The notes: generated by a model not told the origin, from the sequence alone. A stretch of DNA of 64,000 nucleotides from Gammaproteobacteria bacterium HGW-Gammaproteobacteria-15 (GCA_002840125.1 PGZF01000001.1:1121237-1185236); one strand, 5' to 3'. Shown: positions 34,172 through 43,553, numbered from the stretch's first letter. Numbers and translations are program-made.

Positions 34172-36124
34172 CTATTTATCCGACAATTGATAAGCCTGTT
34201 GCCGGTACAGATAGGACGGTAATAGTACCTGAGCTAATGCCCTTTTGGTTTGCTCCGGCTCTACCGCTTCAGCCATGATGGTAACTTTTTTCTCAGCACT
34301 GTCGTAACGGGCGCTTACAGCATTCTGCTGTGGCCTTAAGATAGTCAGTTGCTTGTCTTCCATCAGAGCAAAATACTGATCAAATTGCATTATCGCCCGC
34401 CCCGGGCTGGTATCGTCTCGGCTAAAATCGCGACCAATCAGTGGCATCTGATCCGATATCCCCATTAACGACAACAGTGTTGGCGCTAAATCAATCTGGC
34501 TGGCTACCGGTTTAATTCGTTTGGCCTGGGTATCGGCACCCAGGATAAGCCCTGGAATATGAAACTTTTCTACCGGAACCAGATTATTGCCATATACCCG
34601 ATTATCATGATCAGCGACAATTAAAAACAAGGTATCCTGCCAGTATGCCTGCTGCTTTGCCTCTGCAATGAATTTACCCAACGCATAGTCAGCATATTTA
34701 ACAGCATTATTAACCGTCTGTTTGGGCTGTTCATGCAACATGATACGCCCGTCAGGAAACTCAAAAGGGGCATGATTAGAAGACGTGAAAATCAGGCTGA
34801 AAAACGGGCGCGACTGCTGGTGCACTTGTTTAAGATGCACAGCCGCACTGGTAAATAAGTCTTCATCGCTTGCTCCCCAACTGCCAACAAAAACAGGATT
34901 TTGCATTTGCGCTAAATCAATAACCTGCTCAAAGCCATTACCGGTAAAAAATCCCCGCATGTTATCAAAATGGGCTTCACCGCCATAAATAAAACTGCTG
35001 TGATAACCATGCCTTGATAGTGCTGAACCTAAGGTATAAAAGTTTTGCTGCGCCAAAGCCAGCTTAACGACACTCTGGGCTGGTGTGGGCATAAAGCCAG
35101 AGATAACAGCTTCAATTCCTCTGACAGAGCGGGTACCAGTCGCATAGAGTTGTTCAAACCACCATCCTTCCTCTTTTAACTTCTCCAGCTCAGGCGTAAC
35201 CGCCACACCACCTAATGATGCAACAAAAGTCGCGCCGAGACTTTCCTGCAGTATAATCACCAAATTAAGCGGTTTAGCCCTTTGGGTTGTTGCCTCACGA
35301 TAATGCACAGTAGGATAGTCAGCCTGCCCAAACCGGTACTCTTTCAGCCAGGGCCAATCCAGCGCCAACGTCAGCATTTCCTGTGCAGGTAGTTTACCGT
35401 ACATTTCACTGGAGCGCGCTTCATGGCGCAAACTGTAAATAGCATAAAAAACGGAATAGGGAGAACTGATCACCAGCGAATTCACCAAAGCATCGCCTGT
35501 TATCGCAAAGAAAGCCGGGTTAACCGGACGATGCCCGGAGGTAGAGCGAACAGCTGCAAAAACCAGAAAGGCCGCTAATGGCCAGCATAACCATAATGTT
35601 TTTGTAGTAAAAGGCTGCGTCTGCTCTCTGACACTGGCTAGTAGCTTATTAGCATACCAAATCAGCAATGCGGTAATAATTATACCGCCCAGCAACATGC
35701 TTCTGAAGCCGTGCCATAAGGTACTAAATACTTCCTTTGGATATTTCAGGTATTCAATATAAAGACGGTTTGGCCGGATATCATATTGCAGAATAAACTG
35801 CGGTGTTGATAACTCAATAAAGATCACGGCGAGCAGACCCAGTAGTGCCCAGTAATGACAAAATTGCCGCCAGCTATTAAATGTAGCTTGCCGTGCCCAC
35901 AGTGGCGCCAGCAGCACAGGAATAATCAGCCAGATCCCGGCCAGTACCAGGTCTGCACGCACGCCTTGCAACAACAACACTTCAAAAGCCCCGGCGGCAC
36001 TAACCCTTTCAGCTTGCCAGATAAACAAACCAATGCGGCTGGCGGATAACACCAGCAGCATCAGGAGCAGCATGATAAAAAGCAGGTAATAAGGTCCAAG
36101 TATCTTTTGTATACGTACCTTCAT
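34172..36124 (-). CDS. LTA synthase-like sulfatase-fold transferase
   Basis: A 650-residue inner-membrane protein with about five N-terminal TM segments (to about residue 190) and a periplasmic alkaline-phosphatase/sulfatase domain. The nucleophile Thr lies in YATGTRSVRGIEAVISG, metal ligands in VILQESLGATFV, VGSWGASDEDLF and IVADHDNRVYG. This family moves phosphoglycerol or phosphoethanolamine from membrane lipids to acceptors, releasing diacylglycerol. It diverges from dgkA, whose product recycles diacylglycerol, and a PmrA-like box lies in the shared promoter region 52 bp upstream of its start. Confidence 0.88.
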   Translation of the reverse strand: MKVRIQKILGPYYLLFIMLLLMLLVLSASRIGLFIWQAERVSAAGAFEVLLLQGVRADLVLAGIWLIIPVLLAPLWARQATFNSWRQFCHYWALLGLLAVIFIELSTPQFILQYDIRPNRLYIEYLKYPKEVFSTLWHGFRSMLLGGIIITALLIWYANKLLASVREQTQPFTTKTLWLCWPLAAFLVFAAVRSTSGHRPVNPAFFAITGDALVNSLVISSPYSVFYAIYSLRHEARSSEMYGKLPAQEMLTLALDWPWLKEYRFGQADYPTVHYREATTQRAKPLNLVIILQESLGATFVASLGGVAVTPELEKLKEEGWWFEQLYATGTRSVRGIEAVISGFMPTPAQSVVKLALAQQNFYTLGSALSRHGYHSSFIYGGEAHFDNMRGFFTGNGFEQVIDLAQMQNPVFVGSWGASDEDLFTSAAVHLKQVHQQSRPFFSLIFTSSNHAPFEFPDGRIMLHEQPKQTVNNAVKYADYALGKFIAEAKQQAYWQDTLFLIVADHDNRVYGNNLVPVEKFHIPGLILGADTQAKRIKPVASQIDLAPTLLSLMGISDQMPLIGRDFSRDDTSPGRAIMQFDQYFALMEDKQLTILRPQQNAVSARYDSAEKKVTIMAEAVEPEQTKRALAQVLLPSYLYRQQAYQLSDK

Positions 36125-36175
36125 AGCATTCGCATCTCACTTAGGCAGATAGTGGCGCCATGCTAAAAGCAGAAG

Positions 36176-36192
36176 CTTAAGACTCTCTTAAG
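36176..36192. promoter_or_regulatory. PmrA-like box upstream of dgkA operon
   Basis: CTTAAG-ACTCT-CTTAAG: an exact match to the form CTTAAG-N5-CTTAAG bound by PmrA/BasR (and by the related QseB). Each half is itself palindromic, so the box can serve either direction, toward dgkA (46 bp on) or the divergent transferase (52 bp). The operon it precedes encodes a PmrAB-like system, so autoregulation is likely. Confidence 0.82.
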
Positions 36193-36237
36193 AAATACCT
36201 GCCACAGTGCGCTGCATTGAATAGCGCAGGGGAAAAT

Positions 36238-36597
36238 ATGAAATCAGAAGCAACAGGAGTAAGCAGGCTATTTTATGCCTGCAAATATTCCTGGCAGGGG
36301 CTTGTAGCCGGTTTAAAATCTGAAGCGGCGCTACGCCAGGAAATAATAATATTGGCAGTTTTACTGCCTGTTATTCTGCTGGTCGATGTCAGTGCCGCTG
36401 AACGGGCGCTGCTGTTGTTAAGTATCGTACTGGTCGTCATTATTGAATTGTTGAACACTGCGATTGAAGTGGTGGTAGATCGGATTGGCAATGAGTACCA
36501 TGTGCTCAGCGGTAAAGCCAAAGATCTTGGATCTGCAGCAGTGCTGTGCAGTTTATTTAGTGCCATTGCAGTGTGGTGTTTTATCTTATGCTGGTAA
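36238..36597 (+). CDS. dgkA: Diacylglycerol kinase
   Basis: A 119-residue three-TM enzyme phosphorylating diacylglycerol to phosphatidic acid in the inner membrane. The signature IELLNTAIEVVVDRIG with the catalytic Glu and metal-binding residues is present, as is the N-terminal SWQGLVAGLKSEAALRQE. The frame opens at 36217, but ATG 36238 preceded by AGGGGA is the likely start. Located in a PmrA-box-preceded operon with a PAP2 phosphatase and a two-component system; EptA, encoded downstream, produces its substrate. Confidence 0.94.
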   Translation: MKSEATGVSRLFYACKYSWQGLVAGLKSEAALRQEIIILAVLLPVILLVDVSAAERALLLLSIVLVVIIELLNTAIEVVVDRIGNEYHVLSGKAKDLGSAAVLCSLFSAIAVWCFILCW

Positions 36598-37298
36598 GAG
36601 CCTTCATCACTGACCGCAGCGTATATCAGATAGTATTGCTTTATGTGCTGGCCTTACTGCTGCTGGATATTGGCGGTGGCGACATCTGGCTTGCCGGTAA
36701 ATTTTATGCAATGGAAGGCTATCAATGGTCGCTGCAGGAGCACTGGCTGACAGAAGATATACTGCATAAAGGCGCAAGAAAACTGAATTATCTGTGCTGC
36801 CTTATGGTATTGTCGCTGACCGCCTATTACCTGCTGCATTACCGGCGCTCCCCAAAACCGGTGCACAGCTATGTTGCGCTCAGCCTGTCACTTATCAGCT
36901 CCTTTGCACTGGTTGCCTATCTTAAAGCCATTACCAATATTGCCTGCCCGTGGGACCTGGCGATATTTGGCGGTGATGAACCCTATATCCATCTGTTTAC
37001 ACACCGGCCGGCATACCTGCCTTACACTCAATGTTTTCCGGCCGGGCACGCCAGCGTCGGTTACGCCTGGGTAGCTTTATACTATTTCTTCCGGCAGATG
37101 GCCCCACGCTGGCGTTTTCCCGGTTTAGCCATTGGCCTGACAGCTGGCCTGCTGCTGGGGCTTGCCCAGCAACTGCGCGGTGCACACTTTCTGTCACACG
37201 ATATTACCACCTTGGTACTGTGCCTGCTGTGCGCTAAGCTATGCTTTATGTTTGTGAATTCACTGGCAAAAAGCCCTGAAATAACCGGTAACCGTTAA
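36588..37298 (+). CDS. PAP2 family membrane phosphatase
   Basis: A 236-residue inner-membrane phosphatase of the PAP2/PgpB superfamily. The conserved triplet appears as KAITNIACPWDL, CFPAGHASVGYAW (PSGH variant) and RGAHFLSHDI, with catalytic His residues intact in motifs 2 and 3. Six hydrophobic segments are visible. GTG 36573 is an alternative start; ATG 36588 overlaps the end of dgkA by 10 bp. In this lipid A module it could be an LpxT/LpxE-like or undecaprenyl-pyrophosphate phosphatase; sequence alone does not decide. Confidence 0.86.
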   Translation: MLVRAFITDRSVYQIVLLYVLALLLLDIGGGDIWLAGKFYAMEGYQWSLQEHWLTEDILHKGARKLNYLCCLMVLSLTAYYLLHYRRSPKPVHSYVALSLSLISSFALVAYLKAITNIACPWDLAIFGGDEPYIHLFTHRPAYLPYTQCFPAGHASVGYAWVALYYFFRQMAPRWRFPGLAIGLTAGLLLGLAQQLRGAHFLSHDITTLVLCLLCAKLCFMFVNSLAKSPEITGNR

Positions 37299-37966
37299 TG
37301 CGTATTTTATTAGTGGAAGATGATATCACGCTGGCCAGGGGCATGGTGACCCGCTTAAAGCGCATGGGTTACCAGCCGGAACACTGCGTAACCGGTAAAC
37401 AGGCTTTACAGGCGCTGTCAGGCAGTGCTTTTTCGTTAATGATTTTAGATTTAGGCTTGCCCGATGGCTTTGCTATTGACGTACTAAAGGCGTTACGTAA
37501 AGCAGGCAACGCATTACCGGTACTGGTGTTAACGGCGCAGGATGACGTAGAAATTAAAGTGGCAGCATTTAATAATGGTGCTGACGACTATGTTGTAAAG
37601 CCGGTTGATGTACTGGAACTGGAAGCGCGGATCAGGGCGCTGTCGCGGCGTCAGGCAGCACGCCGGCATGATGTACTTAGCGTTGCCGATGTTACCCTGG
37701 ATCTTGCCAGCCTGCAGTGTACTTACCGTGAGCACAGCGTTGCTCTTACCCGGCGCGAATTTATGCTGCTGAAAGGCTTTATGCTGCAGCCTGATCGCAT
37801 TTTGTCAAGACAACAGCTTGAGGAGCTGTGCCATGGCTGGGAAGGTGAAACAGAAAGCAACGCGATAGAAGTGCATATTCACAGCCTGCGTAAAAAACTG
37901 CAGCCGCAGCTGATTAAAACCATCAGAGGCATCGGTTATATGCTGAACAGCCGTTATGCAGATTAA
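37298..37966 (+). CDS. OmpR-family response regulator (PmrA/QseB-like)
   Basis: A 222-residue regulator. The receiver has the acidic pair in LLVEDD, phosphoacceptor Asp51 in MILDLGLPDG, Thr in VLTAQDD and Lys in VVKPVDVLELEARI; the C-terminal winged helix ends ESNAIEVHIHSLRKKL...IKTIRGIGYML, typical of the PmrA/QseB/BasR group. It overlaps the PAP2 gene by one base and the kinase gene by 11 bp. PmrA-like boxes upstream of its operon and of eptA are its probable targets. Confidence 0.92.
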   Translation: MRILLVEDDITLARGMVTRLKRMGYQPEHCVTGKQALQALSGSAFSLMILDLGLPDGFAIDVLKALRKAGNALPVLVLTAQDDVEIKVAAFNNGADDYVVKPVDVLELEARIRALSRRQAARRHDVLSVADVTLDLASLQCTYREHSVALTRREFMLLKGFMLQPDRILSRQQLEELCHGWEGETESNAIEVHIHSLRKKLQPQLIKTIRGIGYMLNSRYAD

Positions 37967-39344
37967 CAGTATTAAAGTCTGGCTGTTGCTGGTAATCAAT
38001 ATCATCATTGTCAGCAGCCTGAGCTTTACCGCTTTTATTTCCTATCAGGATGCCATGCATGAGCTGGATGAAATCTATGACGCCCAACTGGCGCGTAATG
38101 CCAGGCTTATTGGTGCGATGTTAGATACCCTTCCCGCCTTTTCACCTGACCAGACGTTAACCGTATCAGTACCAGAACTGGCAGACACAGGTGAAAACTT
38201 AACCTCAGCCCAGGAGCGGTTATTTGCCGGACATAAATATGAAAGTAAACTGGCGTTTCAGGTATGGCAGGGTTCCCGTTTGCTTATGGCATCAGAAAAT
38301 ACCGGGCATTTTCCCTCACCTAAAGCGGCATCCGGCTACCATGAGATTACAGAAAACGGTGTGCACTGGATAAGCTTCAGCCTGCAACAAGGACAAAGTG
38401 ATTTATGGGTTTATACCGCCCAGCGTGAAGATGTGCGCCAGGAAATGAGCGAACATATCGCCCGGGCCCAGATCCGCCCTATCTTGCTGCTAATCCTGCC
38501 GTTGAGTGTGTTAATTTATGTTGTGGTAAAAATTATCCTCAGACCGCTTAACCGGTTGCAGCAAATGGTAGCGGCAAAAAAAGCAGATCAACTCAGTGAA
38601 ATTCACCTGAAACAGCCCGTTGAATTACAGCCTATCCAGCATGCGATTAACCAGTTAATCAGCCGGGTAAAACAGTATATCAATCAGGAAAAGCGCTTCG
38701 TTGCCGATGCCGCCCATGAACTCAGAACACCACTGAGTATTTTGCAGCTGCATGCCCAGAATCTGCAAAATACAACCGAACCCAGCGAAATTAATGAAGC
38801 CGCCGTTGCGATTGTTGCAGGCAGTAAGCGCATGACACATTTAGTCAATCAGTTGCTGACCATCAGCCGTTTAGAACGGGTGCAGGATATACACCGTGCA
38901 GTTACTCCTTTAACCCAGTTGGTGCAGGACAGCCTGTCGCAACTGCCACTTAAACTACTGGAAAAAGTGCTCTGGCATACTGAAATACCGGCACAGCTTA
39001 CCGTCAGCGGTGATCAGGTATTATTGCAGGCGGCTCTGCGCAATATTTTTGATAATGCCAGCAAATATTCCGCCGGCAACGATACTGTGCTGATCACAGC
39101 ACTGTTACTCCCTGCCGGCAACATAAACCTGACCATTCAGAACCGCAGTGCAGTGCATATCGATCCGGCCCGGATGGGTAACCGTTTTTTCCGCCATCAG
39201 GGCCACCAGCATATTGAAGGTTCCGGTCTGGGTTTATCCATAGTGCAGCGGATTATTGAACTGCATGGCGGTACGGTACATTTTGCCTGCAGCTCGTCTG
39301 GCGATATCACGGTGACCATACAGCTACCGCAGGATAATACCTGA
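37956..39344 (+). CDS. Sensor histidine kinase (PmrB/QseC-like)
   Basis: A 462-residue kinase. TM1 is at about 9-29, a periplasmic sensor of about 145 residues follows, and TM2 is at about 175-195; then come a HAMP linker, the H-box FVADAAHELRTPLSILQLH with His254, and the ATPase part (IFDNASKYSAG, HIEGSGLGLSIVQRI). The G1 motif is weak, without a clear DxGxG. The sensor contains acidic patches but no obvious ExxE iron motif, so the signal cannot be assigned. It pairs with the overlapping regulator gene. Confidence 0.92.
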   Translation: MQINSIKVWLLLVINIIIVSSLSFTAFISYQDAMHELDEIYDAQLARNARLIGAMLDTLPAFSPDQTLTVSVPELADTGENLTSAQERLFAGHKYESKLAFQVWQGSRLLMASENTGHFPSPKAASGYHEITENGVHWISFSLQQGQSDLWVYTAQREDVRQEMSEHIARAQIRPILLLILPLSVLIYVVVKIILRPLNRLQQMVAAKKADQLSEIHLKQPVELQPIQHAINQLISRVKQYINQEKRFVADAAHELRTPLSILQLHAQNLQNTTEPSEINEAAVAIVAGSKRMTHLVNQLLTISRLERVQDIHRAVTPLTQLVQDSLSQLPLKLLEKVLWHTEIPAQLTVSGDQVLLQAALRNIFDNASKYSAGNDTVLITALLLPAGNINLTIQNRSAVHIDPARMGNRFFRHQGHQHIEGSGLGLSIVQRIIELHGGTVHFACSSSGDITVTIQLPQDNT

Positions 39345-39365
39345 TCATTTCCCTGCCCGCGCTGA

Positions 39366-39382
39366 GTTAAGACCCTCTTAAG
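39366..39382 (+). promoter_or_regulatory. PmrA-like box upstream of eptA
   Basis: GTTAAG-ACCCT-CTTAAG, one mismatch from the box before dgkA; even the base after each half and most of the spacer agree. A possible -10 (CATATT, 39402-39407) lies 19 bp downstream, consistent with a PmrA-type promoter where the box replaces the -35. Confidence 0.8.
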
Positions 39383-39431
39383 AAAACCACGGCACCCTGT
39401 GCATATTGTTAACCAACAGCACAGTAATGCC

Positions 39432-41084
39432 ATGCAAGTTATCACCAGTACCCCATTGTCCGGCACTGCCCGGTATTTCAGCCGCCCCGTCACCTATCGC
39501 TGGCTAATCAGTATCGCTGTTGCCGCCCTGCTGACCCTGGCCTTTAACCAAATCCTGCTCCGGCATATTCTGCTGCTTGGCAGCTGGGCACTGCTATGGC
39601 CATTACTGGCACTGTTATTTTTAATCAATGTGCTGCTTTGCCAGCTGCTGAGTATAGGCGCCTTGCAAAAACCCTGGCTGATTACCCTGCTCGGTATGGC
39701 AGCAGGCAGCCAGTACTTTATGCAGCAGTATGGTGTGTTAATCGATAAAGGTATGCTGGTTAATGCACTTGAAACAGACAGCCATGAAGTTGCCGGACTG
39801 CTCAGCTATGCCATGCTGCCGTATTTCGCGTTATATCTGTTATTACCGGCCAGCCTGATTATCTGGCTAAAACCCCGCCAGCTGTCTTTTGGCCGTGGCC
39901 TGCAGCACTATATAACGACAAGTCTGGTGTCCGTAGCGCTGCTGGTGTTATTAGTACTGACGCAGTATCAGAGTTATGCCGGGATCTTGCGGGAACACCG
40001 CTATCTTAAACATCAGGCAGTACCGTTGAATATCCTGAACGCATCAGCCAGCCTGCTCCAAAGCAAAACCGCTCAGGGTATGGCACCAAACTTCAGCTAT
40101 TATGCGGCGGATGCTTCACGGGTAAGCCATCAGGGTAAGCCTAAGCTGATCATTATGGTACTGGGTGAAACGATCAGGGCAGATCACCTCGGTATTAACG
40201 GTTACCCGCGTGATACCACCCCCAGGCTTGCCAGGCGGGATATCATCAACTTTGGTGCCATAGATGCCTGTGGCACGGCAACCGCAGTCTCAGTACCCTG
40301 CATGTTCAGTTATCTTAACCACAGTAACTATGACGAAACCCTGGCAAAAAATTCCGATAACCTGCTGGATGTATTGCAGCGGGCCGGCGTTAAAGTACTG
40401 TGGCGTAATAATAATTCCGGCTGTAAAAGCATGTGTGACCGGGTAGAAACCGATCATTTCACCGCTGACAATCCCTATAACTGTGCAGAAGGACAGTGCC
40501 CTGATAGGGTGCTGTTGCATAACCTTAAACAGAGAATTCTCGATAGCAAGCCGTACCATCAGCCGGTTTTTATTGTCTTGCATCAGCTCGGGGCACATGG
40601 CCCGGAGTATTTCAAAAGAAGCCTGCCCGCCCAGAAAGCTTTTTTGCCGGAATGTAGCAGTAACCTGCTGAATCAGTGCGAACGCCAGCATATTGTGAAT
40701 GCCTATGATAATGCCGTTATCGCTACCGACGAACTGCTGGACGAGACTATTGCGCTATTAGAGCAACTAAACAGTGAATTTGATACCGCCATGCTATATG
40801 TGTCTGATCATGGCGAGTCGCTGGGGGAAAACGGCGTTTACCTGCATGGCCTGCCATACTGGATGGCTCCTGCAGCGCAAACCCGGGTGCCGATGCTGAT
40901 GTGGTTTTCTGACGGCTACAAAAAAGCGCTGGCGCTGAATACTGACTGCCTGAAACGGACTGAGAAAGTAAGCCACGACAACCTGTTTGATTCCGTACTT
41001 TCATTATATGAAGTGAAGACTAACGCCAAAAGGCCGGAACTGGATATTATTACGCCCTGCCTGTTGCACAAAGCGCGCGGATAA
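39432..41084 (+). CDS. eptA: Phosphoethanolamine transferase (EptA family)
   Basis: Moves phosphoethanolamine from phosphatidylethanolamine to lipid A, lowering net negative charge and polymyxin binding. Five N-terminal TM segments precede a periplasmic alkaline-phosphatase-fold domain. Metal and catalytic residues are visible: IIMVLGETIRADHLGINGY, the nucleophile Thr in CGTATAVSVPCMFS, and YVSDHGESLGENGVYLHG; several paired cysteines fit the known disulfides. The frame opens with GTG 39399, but that lies within the predicted promoter; ATG 39432 is preferred (550 residues). By-product diacylglycerol would be recycled by the co-regulated DgkA. Confidence 0.93.
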   Translation: MQVITSTPLSGTARYFSRPVTYRWLISIAVAALLTLAFNQILLRHILLLGSWALLWPLLALLFLINVLLCQLLSIGALQKPWLITLLGMAAGSQYFMQQYGVLIDKGMLVNALETDSHEVAGLLSYAMLPYFALYLLLPASLIIWLKPRQLSFGRGLQHYITTSLVSVALLVLLVLTQYQSYAGILREHRYLKHQAVPLNILNASASLLQSKTAQGMAPNFSYYAADASRVSHQGKPKLIIMVLGETIRADHLGINGYPRDTTPRLARRDIINFGAIDACGTATAVSVPCMFSYLNHSNYDETLAKNSDNLLDVLQRAGVKVLWRNNNSGCKSMCDRVETDHFTADNPYNCAEGQCPDRVLLHNLKQRILDSKPYHQPVFIVLHQLGAHGPEYFKRSLPAQKAFLPECSSNLLNQCERQHIVNAYDNAVIATDELLDETIALLEQLNSEFDTAMLYVSDHGESLGENGVYLHGLPYWMAPAAQTRVPMLMWFSDGYKKALALNTDCLKRTEKVSHDNLFDSVLSLYEVKTNAKRPELDIITPCLLHKARG

Positions 41085-41087
41085 CAG

Positions 41088-41801
41088 CTAAGCACAGCTG
41101 ACAATCTGGTTTATCGCGCTGATACTGCCATTTTGCCAGATCATCTCATAATGGCCGCACTGAACAATTTGCCTGACATACTGCGGGCTAAATAAGCCCC
41201 AACACACAGCACCGCTGTTACGCACCGAATAATACTGCACACCGGCACTGCACTGCTCGCGCAAACGAATACCCAGTGCGCGGGCTGCGCTGTAATCCTC
41301 TTTTGCATAAACAGCATGCTCTGGTGGCAAGGCAGTTAGATCTGCCAAACTAACATCAGCAAACTGACAACTTAACGCCCGAAATACAAAACGCTCATAG
41401 GCGAGCCCCGGCACTTTAGCCCAGTAACGGCCCTGATGATAAGCCACTTCGCTAATAGCAGTTTGCACGCTGTCGGCCAGATATAGCACACCAAAACGGC
41501 CATCAGAAAAACGACTACCCGCCGGGTTTACATGGGTAAAAGGTGCAACAGCATAAGAGCAACCGGCAATGCCAAAGGGGATCTCTGTGCGGGGTAGCAA
41601 ACTTAAGTTACCTGCCTGCGCCTGTAGCCTGGGGTTGGTTAATGCCTGCAGGGCAAATAAAGCGTCAAATTCATCGGCGTCTGCTACATCGTCAAACACC
41701 GACTGCGGCGGATATTTCGAGTTAATCAGCCGGTAACTGTGCTGCTGATGTAATTTAACCGAAGATAAATTATCCGGCCCCACACTCACCTTTACTACCA
41801 C
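41088..41801 (-). CDS. RES-domain toxin
   Basis: A 237-residue protein with a RES domain: AGSRFSDGRFGVLYLADSVQTAISEVAYH carries the conserved R, Y and E residues, and SVRNSGAVCWGLFSP the conserved Ser. RES toxins of this class degrade NAD+ and arrest growth. The start is GTG 41801, overlapping the antitoxin gene by 7 bp. Convergent with eptA, only 3 bp apart. At about 160 residues the core is standard; the first 70 residues are an N-terminal extension. Confidence 0.9.
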   Translation of the reverse strand: MVVKVSVGPDNLSSVKLHQQHSYRLINSKYPPQSVFDDVADADEFDALFALQALTNPRLQAQAGNLSLLPRTEIPFGIAGCSYAVAPFTHVNPAGSRFSDGRFGVLYLADSVQTAISEVAYHQGRYWAKVPGLAYERFVFRALSCQFADVSLADLTALPPEHAVYAKEDYSAARALGIRLREQCSAGVQYYSVRNSGAVCWGLFSPQYVRQIVQCGHYEMIWQNGSISAINQIVSCA

Positions 41802-42193
41802 ATGCCACCACGCAGGGCATCAATGTGTTTAAAGGTTTCGTACAGCGCCGCAAACTGGCCGCTGCTGATAATATCCAGCGGGCTGCTACCATTAAAATAC
41901 GGGTTATGGTTGGGCAACGCCATAAAACCGTACAGGTTTTGCGGGTTATCAAACAATAGCCTTAAGCTGCTGTGAATATTCAGCAGGTAGCTTATACGCT
42001 CTATCTGGTCTTGCGTTAAGCTGGCGCAGTAAGGGTCATTACGGTATTTGTAATATGCTGCTTTGGATATCTGTAAAATGCGCTGCACTTGCTCTGGCGA
42101 GCATTGCCATTTATCCAGAATAGCAAATACGGCTTTAAGCCCTGTAGCAGCAACTTGCCGCTGGCTTTGTCTGTCGAGCTGTACTGCTTGCAT
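41795..42193 (-). CDS. Xre/MbcA/ParS-type antitoxin (DUF2384)
   Basis: A 132-residue antitoxin partner of the RES toxin. An N-terminal HTH-like region (about 25-55, with ILQISKAAYYKYRNDP) is followed by the DUF2384 toxin-binding part (RISYLLNIHSSLRLLFDNPQNLYGFM and SPLDIISSGQFAALYETFKHIDALRGG). A longer frame starts at 42214, but ATG 42193 has GAGG 5-6 nt upstream. The upstream dyad at 42246-42261 is a likely autorepression site. Confidence 0.9.
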   Translation of the reverse strand: MQAVQLDRQSQRQVAATGLKAVFAILDKWQCSPEQVQRILQISKAAYYKYRNDPYCASLTQDQIERISYLLNIHSSLRLLFDNPQNLYGFMALPNHNPYFNGSSPLDIISSGQFAALYETFKHIDALRGGMW

Positions 42194-42222
42194 AACAACC
42201 TCGCACCTTGCCAATTGGTATC

Positions 42223-42261
42223 AATATAGACCATTAATATGAATATGTCTATATAGAGACA
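42223..42261 (-). promoter_or_regulatory. Promoter and dyad of the RES/Xre operon
   Basis: On the minus strand TAGACA (42251-42246), a 17-bp spacer and TATATT (42228-42223) form a good sigma-70 promoter 30 bp upstream of the antitoxin start. A dyad TGTCT-ATATAG-AGACA (42246-42261) overlaps the -35, and a further AGAC half-site lies at 42228-42231. Placement over the promoter fits repression by the antitoxin-toxin complex. Confidence 0.65.
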
Positions 42262-42272
42262 GCTATACACCT

Positions 42273-42298
42273 AAAAAAGCAGACACTATGGTCTGCTT
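42273..42298 (-). terminator. Intrinsic terminator after rhlE
   Basis: On the minus strand AAGCAGAC-CATAGT-GTCTGCTT is followed by TTTT, starting 5 bp after the rhlE stop. The 8-bp stem with T-run insulates the toxin-antitoxin promoter from rhlE transcription. Confidence 0.85.
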
Positions 42299-42302
42299 CG
42301 TT

Positions 42303-43553
42303 TTATGCTTTACCTAAGGCCTTAGCGCGCAACTTGGCCTTAAGCATACCTTTCTTTGCCGGTTTTTTCGGCCCGTCACCGTGGCGAGCCTGTGCTTGCT
42401 CTGGTGAAACATAGGTAGGGTCGTGCTCGTAACCCGGCAGTATTTTAGCCGTGATCACCTGTTGAATAAGCCGCTCTATATCCTGCAGCGCTTTAATTTC
42501 TTCCGGCGTGATCAATGTTAACGCTACACCACTGTTACCGGCACGGCCGGTGCGGCCAATACGGTGTACATAATCTTCCGGCACCTGTGGTAAATCGTAA
42601 TTCACTACATAAGGCAGCTCGTTAATATCCAGCCCACGGGCGGCAATATCGGTAGCCACTAAAATGCGCACAGCACCGGCTTTAAAATCGGCCAGTGCTT
42701 TGGTGCGGGCGCCCTGGCTTTTATCGCCATGAATGGCTGCGCTTTTTAAGCCATCTTTCGCCAGTTGCTTCGCCAGACGATCGGCACCGTGTTTGGTACG
42801 AACAAAAACCAGCACCTGCGGCCAGTTATTTTTACCAATAACATGCGATAACAGCTCGCGTTTGCGGTGCCGGTCAACTAAATATGCCAGTTGCTCTACC
42901 CGCTCGGCAGTGGCATTGGTTGCTGCCACTTCAATCAACTGCGGGCTGTTTAGCAACTCATCGGCCAGTTGTTTTATCTCGTTAGAATAGGTAGCAGAGA
43001 ACAACAGCGTTTGCCGTTTAGCAGGCAACTTGGCCATAATGCGTTTGATATCAACAATAAAGCCCATATCCAGCATGCGGTCGGCTTCGTCCAGTACCAG
43101 CACCTCTAACGCAGATAAATCCACGGTTTTCTGATGCAGGTGATCAATAAGGCGCCCTGGGGTAGCAACCAGTATATCCAGCCCCTGCTCTGCCTCGTCA
43201 TACTGCGGCCGAATAGATACACCGCCATAAAACACCGCTGAGCGTGTATCCAGGTACTGGCTATATTTACGTACATTGTCATACACTTGCTGGGCCAGTT
43301 CACGGGTTGGCGTTAACACCAGTACCCGCACCTGATTTGGCGCTACGACCTTAGGCGCATTGAGCATTTGCTGCAGCAACGGTAAAGTAAAGGCCGCCGT
43401 TTTGCCCGTACCGGTCTGCGCACCTGCCAGCACATCTTTACCGGCCAGAATCACCGGTATACTTTGCAATTGCACCGGCGTAGCAGCAGCATAGCCTTGC
43501 TCTGACAGAACACGTAAAATGGGCGCCGCCAGGGCGAGAGATTGAAATGACAT
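42303..43553 (-). CDS. rhlE: ATP-dependent RNA helicase RhlE
   Basis: DEAD-box RNA helicase involved in ribosome and RNA metabolism. Motifs in order: Q motif ([14 protein letters not shown]), motif I AQTGTGKT, Ia PTRELAQQ, Ib TPGRL, motif II DEAD, motif III SAT, motif [11 protein letters not shown] and motif [12 protein letters not shown]. The 416 residues include a basic C-terminal tail ([13 protein letters not shown]) for RNA contact, shorter than that of E. coli RhlE as recalled. Monocistronic with its own terminator. Confidence 0.94.
   Translation of the reverse strand: MSFQSLALAAPILRVLSEQGYAAATPVQLQSIPVILAGKDVLAGAQTGTGKTAAFTLPLLQQMLNAPKVVAPNQVRVLVLTPTRELAQQVYDNVRKYSQYLDTRSAVFYGGVSIRPQYDEAEQGLDILVATPGRLIDHLHQKTVDLSALEVLVLDEADRMLDMGFIVDIKRIMAKLPAKRQTLLFSATYSNEIKQLADELLNSPQLIEVAATNATAERVEQLAYLVDRHRKRELLSHVIGKNNWPQVLVFVRTKHGADRLAKQLAKDGLKSAAIHGDKSQGARTKALADFKAGAVRILVATDIAARGLDINELPYVVNYDLPQVPEDYVHRIGRTGRAGNSGVALTLITPEEIKALQDIERLIQQVITAKILPGYEHDPTYVSPEQAQARHGDGPKKPAKKGMLKAKLRAKALGKA

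Noticed and set aside
34172..41084. Acquired polymyxin-resistance island
   Set aside because: Codon style matches the surroundings and there are no mobile-element genes or flanking repeats; it is more likely a native envelope-stress module.
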